From: Knufia peltigerae
Taxonomy: Eukaryota; Ascomycota; Eurotiomycetes; Chaetothyriales; Trichomeriaceae
Direction of reading: 5' to 3'
Assembly (NCBI GenBank): GCA_030247855.1
Contig: JAPDRN010000118.1
Coordinates: 40,627-104,626 of the forward strand
DNA: 64,000 nucleotides
Shown here: in pieces, positions 54,115 to 64,000 of the stretch
Layout: each line of letters starts with the position of its first letter
Position numbering within the stretch: the first letter of the stretch is position 1
The notes under the pieces: generated by a model
The model's input: only the letters and a program-made list of their open reading frames with translations
The model's database searches: none
What the model was told of the DNA's origin: nothing
Made by a program: the position numbers and the translations under genes

Positions 54115-56070
54115 TCTCTCGGCTGTTCCTGTGACACAGCGAGGATTCGTGTCCTAAATGGATTCACGGTGCCAGTTGAGAAATTTAAGGATGGATCTAC
54201 CAATCACGGAAAAGTATGCCTGCTTGCTATGAGGCGTGAGTCTCAACGATGATGAACGGGGATGTAAGCTGTGGAAAATATACGGTGCCTGCTTTAAAGA
54301 TCTCTGTCTCTTCTTCCCCATCCGTCCTTTCTTCCTTCTCCTGTTCTCATGAGGTTCTTTCTCTCCTCGCGATCTTGTGCCTCGAGTCCATTCACATCCC
54401 GTACCCTCGAAGACTGGACGCTACTACTAACACAATTTGTCTCTGCACTCCGAATGTCGTCGACTCACCTGTGTATTTCGATATGATCTTTCCAATAGAC
54501 CGTCTGAGCGACTGGCGAAAACAAATGGACTTTGTGTCATCCTTGATGGATCTATTGCACGATCGTCAAGATCTATCCCCAAGATCAATTATGCCAGAGT
54601 GTACAAAGTTCCATGAGCGCGGCATTTGCAAACATCCAGTCAAGCTGGCAAGCAATGGCTAGTTACAGGCAGTCAAGTCTTCAGCACTGAGCGAATTCAT
54701 ATGCCACTGATGGGCAGGCACGCGGACATCAGTTGTCCTTCCAAACGGGATGGCCATGGTTTGATGGCACAGACCCAACTCCAAGGCACTTGAAAAAGAG
54801 CCTAAACCCAAAAGGATGGCTGGTGCGACCACGCTTTCAGCTTTGCATAAGTGGTGTCGACAATTTGGACACACATGTGCAAAATTCCTAGCTGCATCGG
54901 ATGGAGTCCTTTAACAAGCCATGCTGGCCAGGAGAAGAGCAGATGGAACTCGCAAGAAAGAAACCCCAGATCAAGCCGACTTTTGGTGGTTGAACGGCCC
55001 TGGATTTTGAAGAGGCGGGAATAGCATCGGACGCACACGCAGTTGGTGAGTGGCTGGAAACAATGAGTCGTCTGACATCCCATTTCTTGATGTCTTTCCG
55101 CCGATACGCCTTTCAATCACCTCCGTCAGACACCTTCGGATCTCCTCGACCAACTCCCCGGCAGCAAAGTGGGACGCGCTCCAATCCCATTGATTGATTA
55201 TTGAGTGCTAACAATCAAAAAAGCAGAAAGCGCCAGGGTGGCCATTTTTAGGGAGTTGATCCACGCCCCAAAGTGTCACCCGACAAGCGGTAGCTGCATC
55301 ATCACCACCCGCCCATCCTGTGTCCTGTGTCTCTGTTCTTTCTGTCTCTCTTGCAGGCCGTTTAGGCTCCTCTTTTTCACAATCCCTCGCTCACATTTTT
55401 GATCTGGCCCAGTTCCCGATCGTCTTGCCTTTGGTACTGGTTCATCGCTCTCGTGCTGTGTCAGCCAGCATTTGTGCCCTTTGCTCAAGCCTCCCCCGCT
55501 TCTCACTCTCTCTGTGCTTCTCTTCTGCCACTTGCGTACCCGGCCACTACCACCATACGCACCAACGTATCAAACAAGCATCAAATCACCATCTGATCAC
55601 ACTCGCGGTAAGCCTCCTATCGAACCTTTTTTTGCCCCTCCTGTTAGCCAACCCCCTGGCACATCTTTTGAAAGTGGATTTGTCTCGTTATCACCTTCCC
55701 GCCGGTTCATAGCAGCCGGAAACGCAGGCTGCACATGGCTTTTGCCCACCACATCACCGACCCTTTCCTCTCCTACCGCACTCGTCCGTCCACAGATCCA
55801 TCACTAGCGTCTGTTTCCCATCGACAACATTGATTCAGATCGTGTTGCACGGCCCAATAGACGCGTGTGGGACTGCCTTGATCCTCGATGCCAGTCCTTT
55901 GGCCTGGCTGACTCCATCGCTAACCTTTCCTTCTGCCATCCAGTTCTCGAGCTAAACCCTTTTCGGCACCCCAGCCTCAGACCGAAAAATCGTTCCCTAA
56001 TCTCGACGCTCCGATTCGGTTCGCATACCTCTACGCTCTGACGATTCCGCTTCACAACATTGCCAGTCAG

Positions 56071-56346
56071 GTAAGTAGCCTTATCCGAACCCCATGGATC
56101 TTAATATACACCTCACTTGCCCTGTATCACATGTTTGCCTGCGTCGTGTTGACCTTACACCCTCCCTGACGCGTCTTCCTCACCATCGAGCGCATCCTGA
56201 TATTTCTTCAACCATCCACCATCCAGGCCTCTGTTCATCAAGACTCCACTAGCCTTCCATGATACCCTGACCCTGTCACTCACGCGACCTGCGACAGTAC
56301 CATTTTGGACGTGTTTGACTTGAGACTGACAATCTTGTTGCTGCAG
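56071..56346 (+). other. Likely 5'-UTR intron of SWI1
   Basis: A strong donor CAG-GTAAGT (56068-56076) and a strong acceptor, with branch-like CTGAC near 56324 and TTGTTGCTGCAG ending at 56346, frame a 276-base interval just upstream of the SWI1 start. Inferred from consensus only. Confidence 0.5.
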
Positions 56347-56349
56347 CCC

Positions 56350-56379
56350 ATGGATGCCCAAACCTCCTTCAAGCCATGA
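56350..56379 (+). CDS. uORF overlapping the SWI1 start
   Basis: Nine codons; its TGA shares bases with the SWI1 ATG (ATGA at 56376-56379). It lies directly after the likely leader-intron acceptor, so it would be in the mature leader. Confidence 0.5.
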   Translation: MDAQTSFKP

Positions 56380-59315
56380 ACCCTTGGCTTCCCGACTCCT
56401 CCTCGACTCCAAATAACCATGTTGGTTTTGGAGGCACGATGGATGGTGGCATGTCTTTTATGCAACCTCCTCAGACTATAAATCCCGCGCAATTTCAGAA
56501 TCCTGCCTTCCTCAATGGTGCAGGGCGCACTACATCACCTGCGACGTTCCACAATCCAGTATATCAGACGAATCCTGTTATACCATCTAAAAGAACAAGA
56601 GACGATAGTTTAGGAGCATCTCCACGCCAGGCTCAAGGAGGTTTGCCTGTTTCACGTGCGCAAACACCTGGACAAGGTCCCTTTCCCGGTTATAATCCCC
56701 AAGCCAACGGCGCTCATTCAATTACCAACACCCCGGTGCCCTTTCAACATCTCCAAACCTCTGCCAATGCTACGCCATCACCTACTATTCAACAGTTGAA
56801 CCAATTCAATCAGCCTCCTGGCAATCAACGCGTGTCGACGGCGTCGCCGAACCCGTTCTCACCACAGCACGGCCCGCCCCATGCCTCCCCGGGCCCTTCA
56901 GACCATGCCAATCGTGTTGGCACTCCCCACGACAATCCGCAGAACTTCATACCCAATGGCGGGTTCCAGCAAGGCTTCGGTCAGCCTCAATTTGGACACA
57001 ACATGAACAATGTAATGCCACAAATGGGAATGAATCCTCAGCCTAATATGCCACAACAACATCCTAGTGTCTCTGCGGCACAAAGGAACTATCAGATGCA
57101 ACTTCAGGCACAAGCGCGTCAGATGCAAGCACAATCGCAAGCTCGTGGTATGAATGGCATGCCGCCCAATTCAGGACAGCCTATGCCCAATCCACAGATG
57201 CCCCAAGGACATGGAACGTTCCAACCCCCCAAGCCGAACAACCCTGAGGAGTTTCTCAGGGGCTTGCAAGCATTTATGGCTTCTCGTGGCCGATCAGTTG
57301 ATATCAATCCAGTTATCTGTGGCCGGCCAATACAACTGCTACGTCTTTACGCGGCTGTCGTTAAGAACGGGGGCTCCCAGAGAATCTCTAAGATGAATCA
57401 ATGGGGTGGGGTGGCTCAACAATTTGGATTCCAGCCGCCGCAGCTGATGCAAGCCGCCCAGGAGCTCCAGGGATATTGGCATAACAACCTCGCACCTTAT
57501 GAGGCTGCCTGGCAGATGAACCAACAGAAACAAAGGATGGCTGCGCAAGCCGCAATGCAAAATCAGAGCCAGAACCAGAGCCAGAGTCAGATGTCACCGC
57601 CGCGGGAGATGAATATCAATCAAGATGCACGACATCAGAGATCCACCAGTGCCTCGATCAACGGCCAAGGACAACACCAGGCGCAACAAGCCGTTGCCAA
57701 TGGACTCATGCAACCGCCTCATGGACAGCCAGATCCTTCAGTGACTCCGCAACACCAACAGAACATGTCCAGACAGCTTGATCCTCAGCAAATGAGTGCT
57801 CTTCAAGCTCAGTCGCATGGCCAGACACCGCAGAAACGACCTTCAACTGGCGCCGGCAAACCGGCAGAACCAGAAGTGGATTACAGCAAACCTTTGTCGA
57901 AGCCAATCGAGGACCCTTTCAAGCCTGATACACTTCCCATGAGTCGATATCATGGCCCTATCAATGTAGAAGAGATGGCGATGATTGGGCAACATATCGC
58001 AGACGTGAAGCCAATAGTACCCACGATAAGAGAGATGGGTCTCATCGACATTCACGCGATAACAATGTCAATCAAATCTGGAATGCACGCAGAAACCAGA
58101 CTGGCGCTGGATGTTCTCACGACCCTTTCAATCGAGCCTGCGTTGCAGCTCTCACTGGTTGATTGTGACGACTTAATGGACGCTTTGATTGATTGTGCTC
58201 AGGAAGAGGTCAATTTCCTCAGCGAGCATGCGGCAGAAGTGTCAGATGACATGCTTCTTCCATCATATGAAGAGCTTATTCGTTCTGTCAAGTCGGAAAA
58301 CGAATCGTTGCCGGACATTCCTGATTTCGGCACTGTGGCTTATGATCTGGAGCGAGCAGCCGACCGATTGATCTGTATAACCACTCTTATTCGCAACTTT
58401 TCGTTCTACGAGGCCAATTTTATTGTTCTAGGCCAGCCAGAAGTTCTAAAATTGATCAGTCAAGTCATCCGGTATCTCGGCACCACTGAAATGTTTCTAC
58501 GGCATCACCAAAATGCTCTGGACTTCATGAAGGATGTGGTCATTTTCCTCAGCAATTTGTCGACCTCACTGCAGCTTCCAGGAAAAGAGGAAGCATTATG
58601 TATCCTGCATTTCCTACTCGCCTTTGCGCCGACTCCTGGGCCAATAACAAGCTCGGGTAAGATATCCTTCACCATGTACACACCATCTTCGCATAAATAC
58701 CTACCTTCTGCCGTTGACAGCTTAGCCAAGCTACTGGCTCGCGATGAACCAAACCGAATGTACTACAAATCAATTTTTGCTGCAGATGCGCATTCAACAC
58801 CGCCGCATGAACTATTGACCAGAAGCTTTGGCCTGGCTATATCACCGGTACCGGCAAACTCGAACCACACCAGAACAATCATAGAAGCCAGGAAGCCATT
58901 CCTTCTTCAAGGGATGCTTGCAGCCGAAATACTCGCAAATCTTGTACCAGGCTATGAACAATCCCTAGCTCGTGCATGGTTGGAATCCGAAGACGCGTTT
59001 GCTGGCAACCTGTTGCGACTGGTAGGGTTGCTAAGTGCTGATAGGACAACTCAGACTGCCCCGAGACAGCCACAACAGAACAGCAGGCATCAACAGGAAA
59101 CGGATCCCAACGGTTATGGAGCTATTTCGAATCGTGCCATGGCGGTACTCAAGACACTGGTTCAGAAAGCGCGTACCGTCGATGCCGATGGAGCAACCGT
59201 GGTTCCACTGGGAGTAATGCCGAAGAGAGAAAGTCTTCTGGGTGCCATGATACAAAAAGACATCGATCCTGGTATTCTACGACAACTGTGTGTCTACGCC
59301 GCTCTGGAGGACTAA
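56376..59315 (+). CDS. SWI1: SWI/SNF subunit SWI1 (ARID domain)
   Basis: DNA-binding ARID subunit of the SWI/SNF chromatin-remodelling complex. Single exon of 979 aa. Residues 1-285 are Gln/Asn/Pro-rich and disordered, prion-like as in yeast Swi1. The ARID domain spans about 288-378 (EEFLRGLQAFMASRGR, NPVICGRPIQLLRLYAAVVKNGG, QWGGVAQQFGF, LQGYWHNNLAPYE). A second Gln-rich linker follows. The C-terminal half, from about residue 500, is an armadillo-like helical region typical of fungal Swi1 (LALDVLTTLSIEPALQL, ERAADRLICITTLIRNFSF). A uORF at 56350-56379 overlaps the start codon as ATGA. Confidence 0.9.
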   Translation: MNPWLPDSSSTPNNHVGFGGTMDGGMSFMQPPQTINPAQFQNPAFLNGAGRTTSPATFHNPVYQTNPVIPSKRTRDDSLGASPRQAQGGLPVSRAQTPGQGPFPGYNPQANGAHSITNTPVPFQHLQTSANATPSPTIQQLNQFNQPPGNQRVSTASPNPFSPQHGPPHASPGPSDHANRVGTPHDNPQNFIPNGGFQQGFGQPQFGHNMNNVMPQMGMNPQPNMPQQHPSVSAAQRNYQMQLQAQARQMQAQSQARGMNGMPPNSGQPMPNPQMPQGHGTFQPPKPNNPEEFLRGLQAFMASRGRSVDINPVICGRPIQLLRLYAAVVKNGGSQRISKMNQWGGVAQQFGFQPPQLMQAAQELQGYWHNNLAPYEAAWQMNQQKQRMAAQAAMQNQSQNQSQSQMSPPREMNINQDARHQRSTSASINGQGQHQAQQAVANGLMQPPHGQPDPSVTPQHQQNMSRQLDPQQMSALQAQSHGQTPQKRPSTGAGKPAEPEVDYSKPLSKPIEDPFKPDTLPMSRYHGPINVEEMAMIGQHIADVKPIVPTIREMGLIDIHAITMSIKSGMHAETRLALDVLTTLSIEPALQLSLVDCDDLMDALIDCAQEEVNFLSEHAAEVSDDMLLPSYEELIRSVKSENESLPDIPDFGTVAYDLERAADRLICITTLIRNFSFYEANFIVLGQPEVLKLISQVIRYLGTTEMFLRHHQNALDFMKDVVIFLSNLSTSLQLPGKEEALCILHFLLAFAPTPGPITSSGKISFTMYTPSSHKYLPSAVDSLAKLLARDEPNRMYYKSIFAADAHSTPPHELLTRSFGLAISPVPANSNHTRTIIEARKPFLLQGMLAAEILANLVPGYEQSLARAWLESEDAFAGNLLRLVGLLSADRTTQTAPRQPQQNSRHQQETDPNGYGAISNRAMAVLKTLVQKARTVDADGATVVPLGVMPKRESLLGAMIQKDIDPGILRQLCVYAALED

Positions 59316-59940
59316 AAGTCTTTCAGCCCTGTTACTCAGAGACTTTGATGTTTGCGTGGCTGAAGCCTCGAGATCTGATGTGTACATTCACTGGTCATAC
59401 TGTGCAGCGTCATCCAACAAGGAACCTGGACCTGGATACGAGGCACGAACCATCCTTACCGTCATTGGATACATACTGTCTACACCAGTCTTCTCAAGTG
59501 TACAATTGTGTATTAGGGTTAGACCCTCAAGTTGTGTATCAAGCCAAAATTGCTATAATTTATTAAGAAGAATCAATCCTTTTGACCAAGCGAGAGAGAT
59601 TCAAACCATACATCTCAATTTTAGGATTGGGCCAGTTTCAGGTAGTTCAGGGTGTATGATGACACGTATTCACAGCTGTCTTCTGTCGACGTGTATAGAT
59701 GTCGATGTCGAAGTGTTTATACAAGTAGATTTCTACTGAGCCATCCGTGCTCGTCTAGTACGATATTGTACAAATATAGCAACAAGAAGCTGAGCTCAGG
59801 GTAGTGGCCTTGTCGGTAAACCATTGTGAACTTCAGCAAGGCCGCTTGCTAGGCTTTGATCCCACAAGATGATACTGTTTACAAAAAGTTCACCAAGTTG
59901 CATTGCATCTTTCATTAAACTGTGCCAGTTCAAGGGCGGC
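59316..59940. other. Convergent intergenic region, 625 bases
   Basis: Between the stops of SWI1 (plus) and IMG2 (minus). AT-rich near 59550 and 59700-59770, consistent with 3' ends. No gene recognised. Confidence 0.6.
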
Positions 59941-60573
59941 TCAAAACCCATTCAACTCAGCCCACTTCTTTATCTCGGGCGCCCTCCATCCACGGACAAC
60001 GATTTGCTTAGTTGTCCGGTTTATAGTGACGGTCTCTTTCCGCCGACCCCGAATATCTGTAATGTACTGGTCCATACCAAGTGCCTTCCGTACTTGGCCT
60101 GCCAACTGTTCTAGATCGCCGGTAATCTTTCGTATCGTTGTGATGTGCTTTGAGCCTCCAGACTTTGTGCTTTCGTATACAGGAAGGTTCGAGGAAGGCG
60201 TTCGCGAGATCTTGAATGGGAGGTTCGAGATGACTGCCAATTTTGAGAGGATTGGCGAGGAGGCTGTGGTGGATGACGGTGTCGGCGTTGGAGTATGACT
60301 CGTTGCTTGTTCAGAAGTCATACGCTGGGCGCGTAGTGCGCTGAATTCACCTGTGATACGTGTCAATAAAGCTGTTTTCGGGTTACTCAAGAGCGTGAAA
60401 AGCATACGTTCTTTCCGGACTGCTGCTTTCTGGCGTCGATGTAGCTTGTCCAGGCTGGTGATTTTGGCGTATTTCTCACGCGGCATCCAGTGAGATTTAG
60501 AGCGGATTTGGCAGAGGGGACGCCCTGGTCGCAGCCATAGGGCACGAAGGAGGAGGCTCGAGGGCGCCTTCAT
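59941..60573 (-). CDS. IMG2: Mitochondrial large-subunit ribosomal protein mL49 (IMG2 family)
   Basis: Component of the mitochondrial 54S subunit. Single exon of 210 aa. The N-terminus is a classic presequence (MKAPSSLLLRALWLRPGRPL) with many Arg and no acidic residues. The conserved Img2 fold lies at about residues 120-205: LPVYESTKSGGSKHITTIRKI, then GDLEQLAGQVRKAL and the final KQIVVRGWRAPEIKKWAELNGF. Length fits fungal members. It is divergent from the eIF3e gene over 400 bases. Confidence 0.9.
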   Translation of the reverse strand: MKAPSSLLLRALWLRPGRPLCQIRSKSHWMPREKYAKITSLDKLHRRQKAAVRKERMLFTLLSNPKTALLTRITGEFSALRAQRMTSEQATSHTPTPTPSSTTASSPILSKLAVISNLPFKISRTPSSNLPVYESTKSGGSKHITTIRKITGDLEQLAGQVRKALGMDQYITDIRGRRKETVTINRTTKQIVVRGWRAPEIKKWAELNGF

Positions 60574-60973
60574 CTTCAGATGTAGCTGTTGAGGAGGAAT
60601 ATATGATCCTGAGGATGCATGTTAACCCGGCGCTCATGAAGTCTGTCGCAGAGACCAGACGCCAAGGCCGCCGAAAAACCCGCTGGCTTCGTATAGGAAG
60701 GTTAACCACATCGGGACTAGCTTTCATATCCCCACCGTTGGAAACAGCGACACACAGAAATTCAAAGGTGATCGCGGATTTCAATGTGAGAAAAGGGCTG
60801 TCCTGAACACTATTCCAGAACCACGACGCTGGGGGTAGATCTCGCCCATTGACCTCGAAATACTGCCACCGATAAGGCAGACTAGTCGTCCGTTCTCTCA
60901 CACCTCACTGAGTGCTGCCAGGGCCTCTAAGCCGGAAAAAAGATCGAGGTCTTCAACACTTGAAATCGACAAG
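60574..60973. promoter_or_regulatory. Divergent promoter between IMG2 and eIF3e
   Basis: 400 bases shared by two translation genes, one for the mitochondrial ribosome and one for cytosolic initiation. No specific site recognised. Confidence 0.6.
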
Positions 60974-62334
60974 ATGACTGCCATTGAAGATCCCACGGGC
61001 GAATATGCCTTCCTTTCGAAGCTCCTCCAACATATGGATCGCCATCTCATCTTCCCTCTACTCGAACATCAAACCAGCTCTGAAGACATCTCACAGCAAA
61101 GATACGATGACCTCAAACTTGCCATCTTCAACCTCCTCAAGAACACGAATATGATTGATTATGTCGGCAGCCTGTACAAAGAAATCCACAAGTCGGAGAA
61201 TGTGCCTACAGAGTACGCGAAGAAGAGAGAGGAAGTTCTGAACAATCTTGCAAAGTTCGAAGAAGAATCCTCCCACCTCACAAACCTTCTCAACGACGAG
61301 GCTGTCACGTCTCAACTACGTAGCGACAAAGTCGCCAACTTGAAATTCCTCGAAGAACAGCATGGTGTAACTCAACAGATGGTAGACAACCTCTACGACT
61401 TTGGCCGGTTCCGTTACGAATGTGGTCTCTACCCCGAGGCGGCTGATTTGCTCTACCGATTCCGAGTGCTCTCCACCGACAACGACAAAGTTGTCAAGGC
61501 CACGTGGGGTAAGCTGGTGTGTGAAATCCTGGGCGAAGAATGGGAAAGCGCGCTTGAAGAAGTCGAAAAGGTCAAGGAGCATATCGAGACCAGACTTTTC
61601 AACAACCCACGGGCGCAATTAACGGCTCGAGAATCTCTTGTCCATTATGCGCTCTTCCCATTTTTCAACTACGAACCTGCCCGCGAAAAGCTCACCGAAA
61701 TGTTCTTCTCTCCTCCATACATCAGCTCCATTCAGACTGTCTGCCCCTGGATCCTGCGGTATTTGGCTGCAGCCGTCATTACGAACCGTGGTCGGCTCAA
61801 TAACTCTCACAACTACCAGAAACAACTGAAGGATCTGGTCCGAGTTGTCAAGCAAGAAATCTACGAATACCAAGATCCCGTGACAGAGTTCGTCAAGGCG
61901 CTCTATGTCGATTTTGACTTTGAAGGCGCACAGAAGAAGCTCTCTGAGGCCGAGGGTATTCTGCGAGGAGATTTCTTCTTGGGGTCATCTACAGATGCAT
62001 TCATGGATTCGGCTAGACACCTCATTTCAGAAAGTTACTGCAAGATTCATCAGAGAATTGATATTAAGTAAGTCTCCTACGCCTCGCACTGAAGACGACA
62101 ATGTACTAATGACTTTTCAGGGATCTCTCGACCCGGTTGGGTCTGTCTCAAGGTGAAGGCGAGAAATGGATTGTCAACCTGATTCGGGACACAAGAGTGG
62201 ACGCAAAGATTGATTATCAAGCTGGCACCGTGGTGATGAACCATCCTCCGCAGAGCGTGTATCAACAGGTGATCGAAAAGACCAAGGGCGCTTTCTTCCG
62301 TACGCAAGTGCTCAGCGCCGCCGTTGCCAAGTGA
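60974..62334 (+). CDS. INT6: Translation initiation factor eIF3 subunit e
   Basis: PCI-domain subunit of eIF3 that bridges the 40S subunit and mRNA recruitment factors. Exons are 60974..62067 and 62121..62334, joined across a 53-base intron (GTAAGT to TCAG), giving 435 aa. Without splicing the frame ends at ATTAAGTAA; with it the sequence continues IDIK-DLSTRLGLS, the PCI winged helix. The N-terminal eIF3e domain is recognisable (HMDRHLIFPLLE), then AKFEEESSHLTNLLND, and the helical middle RESLVHYALFPFFNYEPARE. The end is DYQAGTVVMNHPPQSVYQQVIEKTKG, typical of eIF3e. Confidence 0.96.
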
Positions 62335-62936
62335 AGTGTAGGTGAGAATGGTGAATGAGGAACCGGATAGAGAGGAAAAGAACAGCCGGACCTCGAACGC
62401 AATTACTGTTGATTTCAGCAAGACCAAATCAGAGGAGCTTAAGCTCATTCAGTCAATAGATGCCGGGGCCCAACTCCCACAACGCAGAAAACTGGGGCGA
62501 AGAGTTGAGCAAACAATTACGTCGTGAGACGGAGATCTCTTATCCAGCCGAGAGGTTGATGATGGGTCAAGCTGTCATTGTGTCGAGGGGGGAAACGAGG
62601 CCGGAACTCGGGCGCGGAATGTACAGCATGATTGATACCCGTGAAACTGCTTCATGAGCTACGGAAATGAGTTAGAGCTAGAAACAAAAGCATGGAAAGG
62701 GGTTGGCACCATGATATGTTGGACTTGTCAATTCATGCTGTCCCCCCCCAAAGCCAGAAAATGAAGATGCCATGAACAAAAGGAATTTTACCTGATTAGG
62801 ACTTATACGATCGACCTCTTTAGTGGTTTCTTAAAGTTGTTGATACAGGGTACAAATTACCTCAAAAGGTAGGTATGTGCAACTGGGGGTATCTATCGCC
62901 AAACTCTCTCGTTTTCGGAGGGAGAACGTCGACTTA
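62335..62936. other. Convergent intergenic region, 602 bases
   Basis: Between the stops of eIF3e (plus) and the release factor (minus). No gene recognised. Base composition is ordinary until about 62930 and then becomes sharply GC-rich. Confidence 0.6.
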
Positions 62937-63944
62937 TCATTTCTGGGGAGTTTCGGCCTGCTTATTCTTCAACTCCTCCTCGACCAAGAGACCCTTGACC
63001 TCCTCCTCGCTCATCCACTCCCTGACGCTGTCCATGATGTCCTCGAGGTCGCGGCCGCCCTCGAGCACGCCGTCGAGGTTGCCGCTCTCCCGGCCGCTGC
63101 GGTGGTCGGTGACGCGGTTCTGCGAGTAGTTGTAGGTGCGGACCTTGTCCTCGCGGCCCGTCCTGGCGACGCCGCCCATGACGCTCCGGCGCAGGCGGAT
63201 GACCTCGGCCTCGCGCCGCTCGCGGCGGATCTGGGCCAGCTTGCTCCGCAGGAGCTGCCAGGCCTTTTCGCGGTTCTTGTGCTGGCTGCGGCTGTCCTGC
63301 ATGGAGACGACGATGCCGCTGGGGGCGTGCGTCAGGCGCACGGCGCTGTCGGTCTTGTTGACGTGCTGGCCGCCGGCGCCGCGGGCCCGCATCGTCTCGC
63401 TCCGCACGTCCTGGGGCGCGATGTAGTAGTCGCTCTCCGGGTCCTCGTAGTCGAGGTCCTCGCCGCCCGTCTCGGGCAGGTTGGGCAGGACGAGCACGCT
63501 CACGGCGCTCGTGTGCGTGCGCCCCTTCTTCTCCGTGCTCGGCACCCGCTGGACCCGGTGCACCCCCGCCTCGGACCGCAGCACGTCGTAGCTGCCCGGG
63601 GCGTCGACCTCGAGCAGCGCGTCCGTCAGCGCGCTCTCGGGCACCGAGTCGTCGGGCGTGTAGCTCGCCAGCGTCGTCCGCCACCGCTTCCGCGCGCAGA
63701 ACCCCTTGTACATGTCCAGGAGCGTCTGGGCGAAGAGGGACGCCTCGCTGCCGCCCGCGCCCGGGTGGATCTCGATCATGCACGACATGTCGGCGAAAGG
63801 GTGCGCGGGGATCAGGGACGTCTTCAACCTCGACGTCAAGCCGGGGAGGGTGGAAAGCGTGGACTCGATGTCCGACTGGGCCAGGGACTTCAGCTCGGCG
63901 TCGGACGAAGGGTCGTGGAGGAGGGCGTCCAATTCGGAAAGACT
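62937..63944 (-). CDS. MRF1: Mitochondrial peptide chain release factor 1 (partial, 3' part)
   Basis: Terminates mitochondrial translation at UAA/UAG by hydrolysing peptidyl-tRNA. This is the last exon, 63944..62937; a CACTAG acceptor precedes it and the N-terminal exon(s) lie beyond the right edge. It begins SLSELDALLHDP, then IEIHPGAGGSEASLFAQTLLDMYKG (RF-1 family). The codon-recognition region follows (GVHRVQRVPSTEKKGRTHTSA), then the catalytic RGAGGQHVNKTDSAVRLTH with its GGQ, and a Lys/Arg-rich tail with REDKVRTYNYSQNRVTDHR. The tripeptide-anticodon region is RF1-like. Third-codon positions are nearly all G or C (28 of the first 30 codons from 63932), unlike neighbouring genes. Confidence 0.94.
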   Translation of the reverse strand, partial: SLSELDALLHDPSSDAELKSLAQSDIESTLSTLPGLTSRLKTSLIPAHPFADMSCMIEIHPGAGGSEASLFAQTLLDMYKGFCARKRWRTTLASYTPDDSVPESALTDALLEVDAPGSYDVLRSEAGVHRVQRVPSTEKKGRTHTSAVSVLVLPNLPETGGEDLDYEDPESDYYIAPQDVRSETMRARGAGGQHVNKTDSAVRLTHAPSGIVVSMQDSRSQHKNREKAWQLLRSKLAQIRRERREAEVIRLRRSVMGGVARTGREDKVRTYNYSQNRVTDHRSGRESGNLDGVLEGGRDLEDIMDSVREWMSEEEVKGLLVEEELKNKQAETPQK

Positions 63945-64000
63945 CTAGTGACCAACCATCAGTGAACCGTTTTGGGTTGGTTGTGCACACGACAACGACA

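Larger units (their letters stand above)
53109..56375. promoter_or_regulatory. Long divergent intergenic region between RPT3 and SWI1
   Basis: 3.27 kb without a supported gene, the largest gap in the window. It should contain the RPT3 and SWI1 promoters. From about 55300 to 56375 it is CT-rich and reads like a long SWI1 leader with a likely intron at 56071-56346. A 137-codon plus-strand ORF (54249-54662) has an ATG but resembles nothing I know. One inverted TACGGAGTA copy is at 54106. Confidence 0.55.

Noticed and set aside
54249..54662. 137-codon plus-strand ORF with ATG in the RPT3-SWI1 gap
   Set aside because: No recognisable domain; a 137-codon ORF is not surprising in a 3-kb gap. Kept only as a note for transcript checking.
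62877..63990. Two long ORFs overlapping the release factor gene, one on the plus strand (362 codons) and one in another minus frame (342 codons)
   Set aside because: They consist of Ala/Arg/Pro/Val-rich sequence from GC-rich third positions of the MRF1 gene, which has full family motifs in its own frame.
1..64000. tRNA, rRNA, CRISPR arrays, transposons
   Set aside because: I looked for tRNA B-box-like GTTCGAATC, direct-repeat arrays, terminal repeats and transposase motifs and saw nothing convincing. tRNAscan-SE and a repeat search would be decisive.

Overview
The window is fungal nuclear DNA. Genes are spaced 0.3-2 kb apart on both strands. Most carry introns of about 50-100 bases with GTRNGT donors, CTRAY branch sites and YAG acceptors. 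Typical ascomycete families are present: Zn2Cys6 regulators, SPT10, NOP9, an ATF1/AtfA-type bZIP, an AmdS-type amidase and a metacaspase. I infer a filamentous ascomycete (Pezizomycotina), perhaps Eurotiomycetes/Chaetothyriales; the class is a guess from protein flavour, not a measurement. I re-derived exon structures by eye from splice consensus, reading frame and family conservation. No transcript data were used.

Layout. 1-9.2 kb is housekeeping: ISU1 (partial at the left edge), SUB1, 5-oxoprolinase OXP1, Aurora kinase IPL1 and TIP41. 10.4-11.5 kb holds a Ser/Thr-rich single-pass membrane protein. 12.6-14.5 kb is SPT10. 15.0-24.3 kb looks accessory: a Zn2Cys6 regulator, an AmdS-type amidase, a DAO-family FAD oxidoreductase divergent from the amidase, and a ten-exon MFS transporter. 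24.9-30.3 kb carries CCT7 and a metacaspase. 31.0-37.2 kb has a large F-box/LRR-like protein and an unusual zinc-cluster protein. 38.3-46 kb has VPS4, prefoldin 6, NOP9 and a group II PLP decarboxylase. 46.2-53.1 kb, all on the minus strand, has a HAD hydrolase, an ATF1-type bZIP factor and the proteasome ATPase RPT3. 56.4-64 kb has SWI1, IMG2, eIF3e and a partial, very GC-rich mitochondrial release factor.

Working together. Most genes are independent core functions: iron-sulphur assembly, transcription, chaperoning, proteolysis and translation. The one block that could act as a unit is 15.0-24.3 kb. There a regulator, a hydrolase releasing ammonia from an amide, an amine or amino-acid oxidase and a transporter sit between conserved genes. 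I propose it as a candidate small-molecule nitrogen-catabolism cluster; the substrate is unknown.

Non-coding signals worth attention: a nine-base motif (TACGGAGTA) occurring seven times, only between genes; a 5-base microexon next to a GC-AG intron in the transporter; upstream ORFs before four regulatory genes; and ACGT-core sites just upstream of the bZIP gene. I saw no transposon, CRISPR array, rRNA or convincing tRNA.
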